From Methylobacterium mesophilicum (GTDB taxonomy: Bacteria; Pseudomonadota; Alphaproteobacteria; Rhizobiales; Beijerinckiaceae): a stretch of DNA of 64,000 nt. The stretch spans positions 1 to 64,000 of the forward strand of contig NZ_BPQU01000009.1 in NCBI RefSeq assembly GCF_022179445.1. The letters run 5' to 3'. Numbering within the stretch: position 1 is the stretch's first letter; the number at the start of each line of letters is the position of its first letter. Under the pieces are notes generated by a model that saw only the letters and a program-made list of their open reading frames with translations, had not been told where the DNA came from and searched no databases. Shown piece by piece: positions 17,544 to 26,218 of this stretch. Both the position numbers and the translations under genes were made by a program.

Positions 17544-19451
17544 ATGTCGACCGTAGCGGCCATTGAGGACCTGCTAACCCGCGGAGCGCCGGTGACTATG
17601 GAGGCCGTCGGAGGGCGATCCGCTGTTGAAGCGGAGCTCGACGCAATCGTGCGGTCGCCTCATGTCGATGTCCTAGTAAGCTGGGCAATCAATGCTGCGC
17701 CCAGCGAAGAGGCCTTCGCAGACGACCTCGTGATAAAAGGGTTTGAGCATGCAGGTTATGCCACCGCGTTTCGGTCCGCCTCAGATGCGTTGATAGCCTC
17801 AGAGGCAATCCGATCCCGCGTCGGAGCGAAACTTACAAAGGCCCTCGAAGCTCGCGCAGGCTTGCGCAATGACAGCCGCAACGGTCTTATCGCAGCTTAC
17901 GCGCTTGAAACTTGGCTGCGACTTGCCCTCAACGAGGTCGTTCAACGGCATCGACTCATCTCAGTGCTCGTCGAGGTTCAGCCAGACGAAAACGGCCTAT
18001 TTCTGGAACACGCCGCAAAGATTGTGGGCGCGGCCTTCCACGCTTGGAGAGAAACGGACCTTCTCCCCGTTCTCGAGCGGCTCCGCAAAAATCAAACTGC
18101 AAGCGGAGAGGCTACGTTTGAATATGGCAATGCCTTGCTGGTGATTGCACTGGAAGGCAACGACCAAGAAGAGGTCATGGGCGGCTTAGAAGCCGCAGGT
18201 ACGCTGTTTGCCGAAGCTGTTCGTAGCGATCCCGACCGATCCGATGCGCAGGTCTATGCAGCTGTCATTGAGGTTGCGAGAGGCTTCTCTCGTGGAGCCG
18301 ACGAGACGGACCTCAGACTGGCCGTAAATTCACTCGAAGCTGCGGCCGCTGACCGCACATTCCTTCTGTCGGCAGGGCGACTTCCAGACTGGTTGGCACC
18401 TCGGCGTGATAAAGATGTTCAGTGGCTTGAGCTGTTGGACGCCATCCCACGTCTCGCTACCGATCTGGAGCGCCCGAGCTGGTTGCACGCATGTGAAGTG
18501 CTCGACCGCCTGCTTAGGGTTTACGATGCGGACCGCACAATTGCTGATGGAGCCGCGTTCGGCGTTCTTATTCGGCCTCGCATCGAAGCCAGCTTTATCC
18601 GCGAACGTGGCCTTCTTGCGCACCTCGACGATCGACTACGCGACGACGAATTTGTTGGCGAAGATCGCACCGCGGCGGCTGCGCTACGTGAAAGAATCGA
18701 GGAAATGGCGGCGGAGCCGAACCCGCCGGGAAAATCGCGAGAGGGCGCGTATACCGAGAAGCTCCGGGGCGCCCTCGAGGATATCGGAGCACCAAAACAG
18801 CTCATTGAACGGCTCATAACCGCAGCGGAAGGCAAGTTATACCTCTACGATGAGCTTGCAAATCCAGTAATTCAGCGCGTCTATGCTGACATTCGCTCGC
18901 AGCTTCGGGGAGGAATTTATTATAAAGGCGAGGTACGTAAGACATTTGATCGACTTTTGTTGCAGATAATACTTTTTTGTATGGATCGGCAGGATGCAGC
19001 AAAGAAAGAGCTGGGCGAGCGTGGAGATTACCTCTTTACCAAAAATCCGGTGGAAGGTGATCTTCAAAAGGATCTTCGTGGATTCCTTGTGGGCAACCTC
19101 ATCGGTAGCGCGCTGCACACCGAGTTGGAGGGAATCGCAAAAGGACGGTGTGACATCTACGTGGGGCATGGCGGTTGGCGCTTCCTAATCGAGCTAAAGA
19201 AGCACGAAGGCCAAGTGACAAAGCAGGTGGCCAGAAGCTACGTCGGGCAAGCGGCCAGTTATCAAGGAACAAACGTCAAGCTCGGTATGCTCGGGATCCT
19301 CGAACTTGTTAACCGGACAGGACCGCCGCCGGGTCTAGAGGACTGCATCTGGTTTGACAGCTTGATCCCTGATGGAGATACGACGGTTCGGCACCTCGTC
19401 GTGTTCAAGATCCCCGGCCGTATGAAGCGTCCGAGCGAACTTTCGCGTTGA
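17544..19451 (+). CDS. Large helical protein with C-terminal PD-(D/E)XK nuclease domain
   Basis: A 635-residue protein. The first 480 residues are mostly helical with repeat-like segments and no recognised family. The last 140 carry a restriction-endonuclease-like fold: an upstream Glu in NPVEGDLQKDLRGFL, Asp537 in RCDIYV, Glu550-Leu-Lys552 in FLIELKK, and Gln569 in VGQAASYQG. This is the order expected of PD-(D/E)XK enzymes, with all catalytic residues present. It starts 21 bases after the ATPase stop. It is inferred to be the DNA-cleaving effector of the three-gene operon, the helical part sensing or docking on the ATPase. Codon use looks slightly less GC-biased than in the flanking core genes. 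Confidence 0.82.
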   Translation: MSTVAAIEDLLTRGAPVTMEAVGGRSAVEAELDAIVRSPHVDVLVSWAINAAPSEEAFADDLVIKGFEHAGYATAFRSASDALIASEAIRSRVGAKLTKALEARAGLRNDSRNGLIAAYALETWLRLALNEVVQRHRLISVLVEVQPDENGLFLEHAAKIVGAAFHAWRETDLLPVLERLRKNQTASGEATFEYGNALLVIALEGNDQEEVMGGLEAAGTLFAEAVRSDPDRSDAQVYAAVIEVARGFSRGADETDLRLAVNSLEAAAADRTFLLSAGRLPDWLAPRRDKDVQWLELLDAIPRLATDLERPSWLHACEVLDRLLRVYDADRTIADGAAFGVLIRPRIEASFIRERGLLAHLDDRLRDDEFVGEDRTAAAALRERIEEMAAEPNPPGKSREGAYTEKLRGALEDIGAPKQLIERLITAAEGKLYLYDELANPVIQRVYADIRSQLRGGIYYKGEVRKTFDRLLLQIILFCMDRQDAAKKELGERGDYLFTKNPVEGDLQKDLRGFLVGNLIGSALHTELEGIAKGRCDIYVGHGGWRFLIELKKHEGQVTKQVARSYVGQAASYQGTNVKLGMLGILELVNRTGPPPGLEDCIWFDSLIPDGDTTVRHLVVFKIPGRMKRPSELSR

Positions 19452-19734
19452 GTCGATATCTTCTCGATCCATACAGCCTGCGATATTTGCCGCCGACTGT
19501 GCCTGTAGAATCGCGCCAGATCGAAGCAATGAAGCGGCGGCCGTCCAGCGTCATCTCAGCATAGCTAAAGCTGATCGCACTCTTAATTTGCGGCCGTATG
19601 CAAACAGCGGTGCAGCCGCCTCATCGGGCATCTCGCGCTCAAAACGGGCGTCGATGTCGGCCGCGTCCTCCATTTAGCAGCACGGAAAGATGGTGATGGC
19701 TGCGAGTTTGATTAGAGGCTCCGTCGCCGGATGA

Positions 19735-20511
19735 AGTCGCATCACTGACGGACGCAGGCGTCCGGATCGTGACCAACGCCTAACCGCACAATTGGACTTG
19801 GCACCTGTCCCGGGTCGAAGGCTTGTCCTAAAACGACATCCGGTTTCGCAAGGCGGCGAACCTCGCAATCGACCGCGACGGTTTAAAGGAGTTCCTCGGC
19901 GGCCTCGCGATCCTGGCCAAAGGCTTCATGCCACCCGGCACCAGTGGTTCGGTCATCTAACGTTCGACGTGAAGTACGATCCAGACGCCGCCAGGAAGCT
20001 ACTCGCTGAGGCCGGCTATGGTCCGAACAAGCCCCTAAAGCTGAAAATCGCGATCTCGCCATCCGTGTCCGGTCAGATGCAGCCGCTGCTGATGAACGAG
20101 TTTGTCCAGCAGAGTCTCGCTGAAGTTGGCATCCAGGTCGACTGCGAGGTGGTCGAGTGGAACGCGCTGAGCTACATCCGGCGGGTCGGCGCCAAGGCGG
20201 ACATCTCGCGTATCGTCTCGGCGATCAAGTACTCATATGCCCGGCAGGACCCCTACAGCGCCTTTATCCGGCACCTACAATGCAACCTGACGGCGCCGGG
20301 TGGGACCAACTGGGGCTACTACTGCGACCTCGCAATGGGAGCGCTGTTCGGACGTGCGCGCACCACGTTCGACAAGGGGGATCAGCAGCACGTATTGGAG
20401 ACGATCCACGAGGAGATCGTCGATGACGCGCTATTCGTGATGATCGACCAAGATGTGAACTCGCTGACGATGAGTTCGAATGTCAAGGGTTTCGTCCAGG
20501 CGCAGACCTAG
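19735..20511 (+). pseudogene. Family 5 (peptide/dipeptide) ABC solute-binding protein, degraded
   Basis: The open stretch from about 19950 encodes FDVKYDPDAARKLLAEAGYG, LMNEFVQQSLAEVGIQVDCEVVEW, CNLTAPGGTNWGYYCD and a C-terminal VKGFVQAQ, all typical of periplasmic oligopeptide-binding proteins. Upstream, another frame reads HNWTWHLSRVEG, NDIRFRKAANLAIDRDGLK and AKGFMPPGT with internal stops (near 19787, 19827 and 19957). The N-terminal half of the gene is missing and a frame change separates the parts. No transporter partners are nearby. It is a decayed cargo fragment. Confidence 0.85.
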
Positions 20512-20960
20512 CACCAAAATTTCTCGTCGATCTCTATGTTTGCTGCAGATCGATAAAAACCGTGCACAATAGGGCGCCAGCTGCGCTTTTGTCGCTCGGA
20601 TGCCACTCGCCAGAAATTCCCCTTGAGTGGCCATTAGGCTTCCGATCCACCTTGGCCGTTCAGGTAGCGGTGGCTGCTTCCCGAAAGCAGCCATTGATGT
20701 GCCATCGCGCAACTTCGGTTTGGGGTTAGAAGCATCCCCAAGCTGTGAGTAACAAGCGGCGGAATCGGGCCAATCGTCAAAAGGTGCGGATCTGGCGCCG
20801 CACAGGGGCTCCTGCTCTCATCTCGGTTCTGTAGCAAAAAACGATCTGCGCCCGTCCTGAGGCAAACTCGGTGACCGTAGAAACTACCCGTCGATATAGG
20901 AAACCCGCCGGTCCTGGGGCCAGCGGGCTCTCACGATTCCAGTGGCAAGAACCGTGCGGC
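20512..20960. other. Intergenic, no feature recognised
   Basis: I see no supported gene, RNA or clear hairpin between the solute-binding pseudogene and the MucR-like gene. Confidence 0.5.
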
Positions 20961-21422
20961 TCAAGCTGCCTTGCGAGCCTTCCCACGAGGCTTGGTGTGT
21001 GAGCCGGGTTGCCCCAGTCCGATCGCCTTGGCCAGCGCTGATCGCTGTTCGGCATAGCTGGGAGCGACCATCGGGTAGTCGGCCGGAAGCCCGTAGCGCT
21101 CGCAGTAGGTCTGCGGGGTCAGCCCATTGGCGGTCAGGTGCCGCTTGAGCGTCTTGTACATCTTTCCATCGACGAAGCTGGTCAGACCGTCCTGCTGAAC
21201 CGACTTGCGGATCTGGGCGGGGGACGGCCGTACAACTTCTGGCTGGGATTCGGCGGCAATGGCGGCCGAACCTGAAGCAAGTGAAGCGATGGTGTCGTGC
21301 ATGGCCCGAATCAAACCTGGCAGTTCAGCGATCGGCACGGAATTGTTCGAGATGTACGCGGCGACAACCTCACCCGCCATTCTCACAGAATCAACCTGAG
21401 GTCCGTTATCTTCTTGTGTCAT
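20961..21422 (-). CDS. MucR/Ros-family transcriptional regulator without the zinc-ligand Cys
   Basis: A 153-residue protein. The MucR DNA-binding region is clear: VRPSPAQIRKSVQQDGL, VDGKMYKTLKRHLTANGLTP, YCERYGLPADYPMVAPSYAEQRSALAKAIGLG. Classical Ros/MucR proteins have a Cys pair before the DGKxxK segment; here the segment is LTSFVDGK with no Cys and no second His in HLTANGL. Zinc-less MucR relatives that still bind DNA are known from Mesorhizobium, so this one may be functional. Such proteins silence AT-rich or horizontally acquired promoters, which fits its place in an island. Confidence 0.88.
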   Translation of the reverse strand: MTQEDNGPQVDSVRMAGEVVAAYISNNSVPIAELPGLIRAMHDTIASLASGSAAIAAESQPEVVRPSPAQIRKSVQQDGLTSFVDGKMYKTLKRHLTANGLTPQTYCERYGLPADYPMVAPSYAEQRSALAKAIGLGQPGSHTKPRGKARKAA

Positions 21423-21482
21423 CTTAATGCTGCTCAGTTATAAGCTTGAGTGCGTGCGTGCACCCTGGCCGCGTATCTAAGA

Positions 21483-21752
21483 TCAGTAATTAGAGGCTGG
21501 ATTCAACCCCCGCCCGCCGGGGATTCGAAAATGGTTAACAGAAACTCGCAAGTCGTTGGACCAGCGGGTTGCTTCGTGGGGAGTGAGTTCAATGCGTCCA
21601 TCGGTCATGCCGCGAGCGATGGTCATCGCTTCATCGTCGTCTTCGTAGCGAATGATCTCCGCACCGTCGATCCGACCATCTCTTCGCAACCAGTAGACCC
21701 GGTAGCAACGGTGTCGCTTGGTTTCGCCCCGGACTTGCGATTGAGCCAACAT
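21483..21752 (-). CDS. Small hypothetical protein, paralogue of the gene at 22622
   Basis: About 89 residues from the ATG at 21752, which has GGGAG about 7 bases upstream. The open frame itself reaches 21821. The core CYRVYWLRRDGRIDGAEIIRYEDDDEAMTIARGM...IELTPHEATRW has the same pattern as the 22622 protein: aromatic-rich strand, xDGxI, acidic DDEA helix, ARxxxxGxxI(E/D)L. No function known; such short acidic proteins are frequent in Methylobacterium genomes. Confidence 0.55.
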   Translation of the reverse strand: MLAQSQVRGETKRHRCYRVYWLRRDGRIDGAEIIRYEDDDEAMTIARGMTDGRIELTPHEATRWSNDLRVSVNHFRIPGGRGLNPASNY

Positions 21753-21970
21753 GGGAAGGCTCCCAAGGGGCGAAGCGGCTGCCCCTCGCGCCGAAACCGA
21801 TAACTGACATCGACCGTACAAGGATTTTGTGATGGCTGAAGGGTGATCCGCTACAGCCTGAATTAGAACACATAAACTATTTTATTCGACAGGATGAAAT
21901 TCTCTCATGAGGCTGTGACCGAGTCTGGTACGCTGTAGCAACGTCCAATCGAGAACTGTCTATCGGGCAT

Positions 21971-22144
21971 TTACATTCCTCGCAGCGGCCGCTTCAGCAT
22001 TTCGAACCAGGCTTGCGCCCCAATCCGTTTAGTATAATTTAGGACATCGAACTGGTGCAGCGGCCATGTTACTGGCCCATAGTTATCCTCCGACAACAAC
22101 AGCCTTAGTGCAACATGACATTTTCCGTTGTCCAACTCAGTCAT
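21971..22144 (-). CDS. Possible small hypothetical protein
   Basis: An open frame encoding about 57 residues, MTELDNGKCHVALRLLLSED ... IGAQAWFEMLKRPLRGM. Its composition is plausible for a protein, but there is no recognised family and no strong ribosome site. The surrounding 21822-22621 interval is AT-rich and holds no other gene I can support. Confidence 0.3.
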   Translation of the reverse strand: MTELDNGKCHVALRLLLSEDNYGPVTWPLHQFDVLNYTKRIGAQAWFEMLKRPLRGM

Positions 22145-22621
22145 CTCTGCGGAGTTGGTGAGCATGGGTCTTCAATTTTAATCCACTCAATTGTTTTTGC
22201 GGCCATCGTGGTCCTGCCGGTTATCCCCATTTTACATGTGCGGCTGCATGTTACTAGATCTGTGTGTGCCGTAAATTGCACATCGTTACATCGATATTCA
22301 TTGATTTGACGCAAATTACAGGGAAGTGGGCGCTTTTATATTCCGAACTGAAGTTAATTTGACGAAAGATTGAAAGAATATTTAACCAAAGCGCTTCTTT
22401 ACCTGGTTTTAAGCAGTACATTAACAGGTAGATTGTGCAAAGTGGATATTCCCGCGTCCAGCTGGTGATGGCCACGCCACTGTCTCTCCAACCTCTTCAA
22501 TCAGCTGGAACGGGCGCTCCCCTCGGGAGCGGGGTAACCTTCACGCTTCCCTCTTCGACAAGTGGATGCGCACGTGACCGGGTCGCCGACCAGCATCGAC
22601 GAACCGCTGCCGGGACCGCGG

Positions 22622-22813
22622 ATGTACTACGTTTTCCGCATTGGCCATGACGGTACTGTCGGCAATGCCAACTACCTGAACGCTGATGCCGACGATGAGG
22701 CGAAGGCCATCGCGGCCATGCTGCTCAACGGTCATTGTATCGACCTTTGGGAGCGAGCCCGGTACCTCGCCAGCTACCCGCCCCAGAGTGCGAGGTATCC
22801 CGACCAGGAGTGA
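22622..22813 (+). CDS. Small hypothetical protein (DDEA-type family)
   Basis: About 63 residues, MYYVFRIGHDGTVGNANYLN, then ADADDEAKAIAAMLLNGHCIDLWERARYLASYP. A GTG start at 22562 would add 20 unconvincing residues. It shares its layout with the protein at 21483-21752. Function unknown. Confidence 0.5.
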   Translation: MYYVFRIGHDGTVGNANYLNADADDEAKAIAAMLLNGHCIDLWERARYLASYPPQSARYPDQE

Positions 22814-23321
22814 TTTCAGCTGATTGGACGAACCGAATCCAGTGGGGTCGAGCCCTTGCGGTCGAAATCAGACGCTCGGTACCGTCCGCTAAGGGTCTGT
22901 CCGGAGACATTTTGAGATTTTGGAGCGGTTTGTGCTGGTCTGCAGGTTTTGTGGCGGAGGCTTCCGATGTGGACGCAGGAGAACCGGGCTCGCTACGATC
23001 GCATTAGCCTGCGCTATCCCAGTGATCTGACCGACGCCGAGTGGGGGCTGATAGAGCGGCTGATCCCGCCGGCCAAACGCGGCGGCGGCAAGCGTTCGGT
23101 CGATCTGCGCGCGGTGGTGGACGGGCTGTTGTAGGTGCTCAGCACGGGCTGCCAGTGGCGGGCGCTGCTGAAGGATATGCCCGCGCGCTCGACCGTGCAT
23201 GGCTATCTCGATCTGTGGGACTATGACGGTACCCTGGAGCGGATCCACCACATCCTGGTCATGGCCTGCCGCGAGCAGGCCGGGCGCGAAGCCAGCCTGA
23301 CCGCGGCGATCCTCGACAGCC

Positions 23322-23347
23322 ATCCTTCGACAAGCTCAGGATGAGGG
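23322..23347. repeat. REP-like hairpin, copy 1, inside the transposase gene
   Basis: A 26-base unit with arms CATCCT (23321-23326) and AGGATG (23338-23343), containing TTCGACAAGCTC and ending AGGG. It matches copy 2 at 24 of 26 positions. It breaks the transposase frame. Confidence 0.85.
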
Positions 23348-23693
23348 CGTCAAGGGGCGGAAAAAAGGGGGCGCACGATCGACCCGCCGGGCTACGACGC
23401 GGGCAAGAAGATCAAGGGCCGGAAGCGCCATATCCTCGTCGACACGCAGGGCCTGCTGATGCACGCCTTGGTGCATCCCGCCAGCGTACAGGACCGCGAC
23501 GGCGGCGTCTGGGTGATGGCGACGCTGTTTGGCCTCTACCCGTCCCTGCTGCGGCTGTATGCGGACGGCGGCTATCAGGGGCCGGCGTTTAAGGCCGGAC
23601 TGCGCTGGGCATGCCGTCGGCTCAGGCTGACGATCGTCAAGCGCTCCGATCAGGCCAAGGGCTTCGTCGTGCTGCCCAAGCGCTGGATCGTCG

Positions 23694-23719
23694 ATCCTTA
23701 GACAGGCTCAGGATGAGGG
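23694..23719. repeat. REP-like hairpin, copy 2, inside the transposase gene
   Basis: Arms ATCCT (23694-23698) and AGGAT (23710-23714) with centre TAGACAGGCTC. It differs from copy 1 at two positions. It is inserted exactly within the otherwise conserved IV-ERTFAWLN coding segment. Confidence 0.85.
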
Positions 23720-23946
23720 AACGTTTGCTTGGCTCAACCGGTGTCGGCGCTTGGCCAAGGACTGGGAATGCCGCTCACGCACAGCCCGCGCCTTCCTCTT
23801 GCTCGCCTCAATCCGCCTAATGACACGAAAGCTCTGCCAAACAACACAATGATCTCGGACAGACTCTAAGCAGCATGGCCTCAAGGTAGGGGTCCCACAC
23901 AGGCGCCAAGGCAATCAGCGCCCGCCCGAGCCCGAGAGGGTATTGA

Positions 23947-24405
23947 TCAGGGGTGGACGTAAGCGAACCCCATGCCTTGAAGCCGGATGATCTCTGCGAC
24001 CCCGCTCGGAACGATGTCAGCCTCAGTTACTCCGTAGAGTTCGTGCCAATCGATCTTACGCATCGTCAAGGTGTTTTTGCAGATCAAAAACTTGACTCCC
24101 TCCGCTTTGAGGCCGTCGATTTGCTGGGCAAGCTTGGGGTCCTTGGCTGCCATCTGGAACAGATCAACGCCGTCACCGAAGTCGACCACACGGATTTGGA
24201 TGTGGTCCTTACCTACCGCCTCGACGTGGTTCTTCATGTTGCCGAGGATGTGCTTGAAGTAGGTCGCGTTGTCCGGCATCCCACCGTCATTCTGATAGAC
24301 GACTTTCTGATCCGCATAGTAGCCGGGCGACACTGCTTCGAGAGCAAGCGCTGGTCCCAGGAACAACCCTAGGAAGAGGGTGCAGGCAGCAGCTAATCTC
24401 GTCAT
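23947..24405 (-). CDS. Periplasmic DsrE-family protein
   Basis: A 152-residue protein with a signal peptide (MTRLAAACTLFLGLFLGPALALE). The DsrE/F-like fold follows: KVVYQNDGGMPDNATYFKHILGNMKNHVEAV, IRVVDFGDGVDLF, GVKFLICKNTLTMRKID with the single conserved Cys, and VPSGVAEIIRLQGMGFAYVHP. DsrE-like proteins carry sulfur as a Cys persulfide. It is the last gene of a minus-strand run: pentapeptide protein, thioredoxin, CcdA-like protein, MBL hydrolase, then this gene. A role in periplasmic sulfur or thiol traffic is inferred. Confidence 0.85.
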   Translation of the reverse strand: MTRLAAACTLFLGLFLGPALALEAVSPGYYADQKVVYQNDGGMPDNATYFKHILGNMKNHVEAVGKDHIQIRVVDFGDGVDLFQMAAKDPKLAQQIDGLKAEGVKFLICKNTLTMRKIDWHELYGVTEADIVPSGVAEIIRLQGMGFAYVHP

Positions 24406-24472
24406 GGCTTCCTATTCGCTCCGCTTGTTGCGGTGGCCGTCAAAGCGACCGCAAGATCATCAATGATCATGT

Positions 24473-25369
24473 TCACTGCCAAGCGGCGCCGGACAGCGCC
24501 TCCAGCGGGATCTTGAGATACCGACGGCCATTGCGCTCTGGCTCCGGCATTCGGCCACCCCGGATGTTGACCTGTAGGGCGTGGAGGATGAGGCGTGGCA
24601 TCGACAGGGAGCTATCCCTTCCCTGACGCAGCGCCACAAAATGCGCCTCGTCGTGGCCGTCGAGCAGATGCCGGTTCTGTGATTGCTGCTCGGTGATCGA
24701 GCTTTGCCAACGGGCCTCGCGGCCACCCGGACGGTAGTCGTGGCCGGTGAACAGGCGCGTATCCGTGGGTAGCGCCAGGATGCGCTGTATCGAGTGCCAG
24801 AGCGCACAGGCGCTACCTCCGGGAAAGTCGGTTCGCGCTGTGCCGCCGTCCGGCATGAACAGCGTATCGTGGATGAAGGCTGCGTCCCCTACGAGGTACG
24901 TGACAGACGCGAGCGTGTGGCCCGGCGAGAACAGCACCGTCACCTCGATGTCGCCTATCTGGAAGCGCTCTCCGTCTGTGAACAGGCGATCCCACTGTGA
25001 GCCGTCGCAAGGGAAGTCCTCGGGCAGGTTGTAGAGATCTTTCCAGAGCGCCTGCACCTGAACGATCCGGTCACCGATCGCCATCGGCGCCCCCGTCTGT
25101 GCCTTAAGGTATGCTGCGGCCGAGAAGTGGTCGGCGTGTGGATGGGTGTCGAGCACCCATTCCACGGTGAGCCCGTGTTGCTCGACATAGGCGAGGAGCT
25201 TGTCGGCCGAGCGCGTTGCCACAGCCCCTGATTTTTCATCGTAGTCGAGCACAGGATCGATGAGGGCGCACCGCAGAGTGCTGGGACAGGCGACCACGTA
25301 CTGCACGCTGCCGGTCACAAATTCGTGGAACGCCGTCACGATCGGAATGATTGAAGTTCGATAGGACAT
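24473..25369 (-). CDS. MBL-fold hydrolase, persulfide-dioxygenase-like
   Basis: A 298-residue metallo-beta-lactamase-fold protein. The metal motif THPHADH is followed by FSPGHTLASVTYLVGDAAFIHDTLF and LFTGHDY. These features and the start (VQYVVACPSTLRCALIDPVLDYDEKSG) match the ETHE1/Blh branch, which oxidises glutathione persulfide to sulfite or detoxifies sulfide. It is cytoplasmic, with no signal peptide. The neighbouring DsrE-like and thioredoxin/CcdA genes support a sulfur role. Start ATG at 25369; 123 bases separate it from the CcdA-like gene. Confidence 0.85.
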   Translation of the reverse strand: MSYRTSIIPIVTAFHEFVTGSVQYVVACPSTLRCALIDPVLDYDEKSGAVATRSADKLLAYVEQHGLTVEWVLDTHPHADHFSAAAYLKAQTGAPMAIGDRIVQVQALWKDLYNLPEDFPCDGSQWDRLFTDGERFQIGDIEVTVLFSPGHTLASVTYLVGDAAFIHDTLFMPDGGTARTDFPGGSACALWHSIQRILALPTDTRLFTGHDYRPGGREARWQSSITEQQSQNRHLLDGHDEAHFVALRQGRDSSLSMPRLILHALQVNIRGGRMPEPERNGRRYLKIPLEALSGAAWQ

Positions 25370-25492
25370 GGCACAGGTATCCCGCTCGAAGGAGATCGTC
25401 CCATATAGAGCGCCTCAGCTAGAACAAAAATCTACACGGCAGCTCGCCTCTGGAACTCTCATCTACCTCCAGGCTCCTTTGGCTTGGGAACG

Positions 25493-26212
25493 TCAGAGGC
25501 GGGTGGTCAAGTTGGTCAGCCAGGACGGTGAAGCGTTGACCAAGGCGGTTTCCGCTGCCTTATCGTAGCCGGTGGCGATCATCAGCCCGGTGGCCACGAG
25601 GATCAGGCCGAGGGCCGTCTTCAGCCCCTTGCCCAGACCCATCATCCGGTCGCGCCAGCGCATCAACACCTCGCGTGAGAGCGTGCCGAGCAGTAGCAGA
25701 GGCAGGGCCGCGCCGAGGCCGAACAGCAGCATGGTCAACGCGACGGTGCCGAGGTCGCGTCCTTGGGAGGCGAGCAGCGAAGCCGCCCCGAGGGTCGGAC
25801 CGACGCAGGGGCTCCACACCGCCCCGAGCAGCACGCCCACCCCGAATTGGCCGAGCAGGCCGGCTGTCGAGAAACCGCCGAACCTGTTCTCCGTCCAGTT
25901 GCTCATTGGACCCGCGGTCACGGCCAGCCGCGTCTGGGCCGCTGGGACCATCAGGACCAGCCCGATCAGGATGAGCATGATGGCCGCGCCGGTCCGGAAG
26001 ATGCCAGCATCGAGACCGATGGCGAACCCCACGGTGGCGACGAACAGGCCGATGACCACGAAGGACAGGGCGAGCCCGGCAGCGAGCGCCGCCGGACCGA
26101 ACTTATGCTCTGAGGCCGCCGCGCCGAGCACCAGCGGCAGCAGCGGCAGCACGCAGGGGGACAGCACCGAGAGGATGCCGGCAAGGAAGGCAAGGCCCAG
26201 GCTCGTGACCAT
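25493..26212 (-). CDS. CcdA/DsbD-type transmembrane thiol reductase
   Basis: A 239-residue protein with six membrane helices. The redox Cys pair sits in the two typical Pro-Cys contexts: LSPCVLPLLPLVLG in helix 1 and WSPCVGPTLGAAS in helix 4. Family members pass electrons from cytoplasmic thioredoxin to periplasmic partners. The next gene upstream, 6 bases away, encodes a periplasmic thioredoxin, the obvious acceptor. The pair resembles SoxV/SoxW of sulfur-oxidation operons. Confidence 0.9.
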   Translation of the reverse strand: MVTSLGLAFLAGILSVLSPCVLPLLPLVLGAAASEHKFGPAALAAGLALSFVVIGLFVATVGFAIGLDAGIFRTGAAIMLILIGLVLMVPAAQTRLAVTAGPMSNWTENRFGGFSTAGLLGQFGVGVLLGAVWSPCVGPTLGAASLLASQGRDLGTVALTMLLFGLGAALPLLLLGTLSREVLMRWRDRMMGLGKGLKTALGLILVATGLMIATGYDKAAETALVNASPSWLTNLTTRL

Positions 26213-26218
26213 GATGGC

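Larger units (their letters stand above)
22967..23820 (+). pseudogene. IS5-family DDE transposase, interrupted
   Basis: Starts MWTQENRARYDR and carries the family segments LTDAEWGLIERLIPPAKRGG, TGCQWRALLKDMP, DPPGYDAGKKIKGRKRHILV, LYADGGYQGP and KRSDQAKGFVVLPKRW. Lesions: TAG at 23132-23134, where the family has Tyr (GLLYVLSTGCQW); a 26-base REP-like hairpin at 23322-23347 in the segment normally reading DSQSVKSAEKGG; and a second copy at 23694-23719, splitting IVERTFAWLNRCRR. It cannot make transposase. Confidence 0.88.
22893..23866 (+). mobile_element. IS5-family insertion sequence (IS427-like), inactive
   Basis: Imperfect terminal inverted repeats start GGGTCTGTCCGGAGA on the left and, read inward from the right end, GAGTCTGTCCGAGAT. 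The trinucleotide TAA flanks both ends (22890-22892 and 23867-23869) as a target duplication. The 974-bp length suits an IS5-family element. Its transposase is broken, as described in the next entry. Confidence 0.85.

Noticed and set aside
14941..19451. Calling the three-gene operon a classical Lamassu or restriction-modification system
   Set aside because: There is no methyltransferase or type I/III subunit. The ATPase has two CxxC knuckles rather than a single hook, and the effector protein's long helical region does not match an LmuA protein that I can recognise. The name is left open.
25368..25568. Small plus-strand gene between the MBL and CcdA-like genes
   Set aside because: Overlaps the 3' end of the CcdA-like gene and has no coding character or ribosome site.
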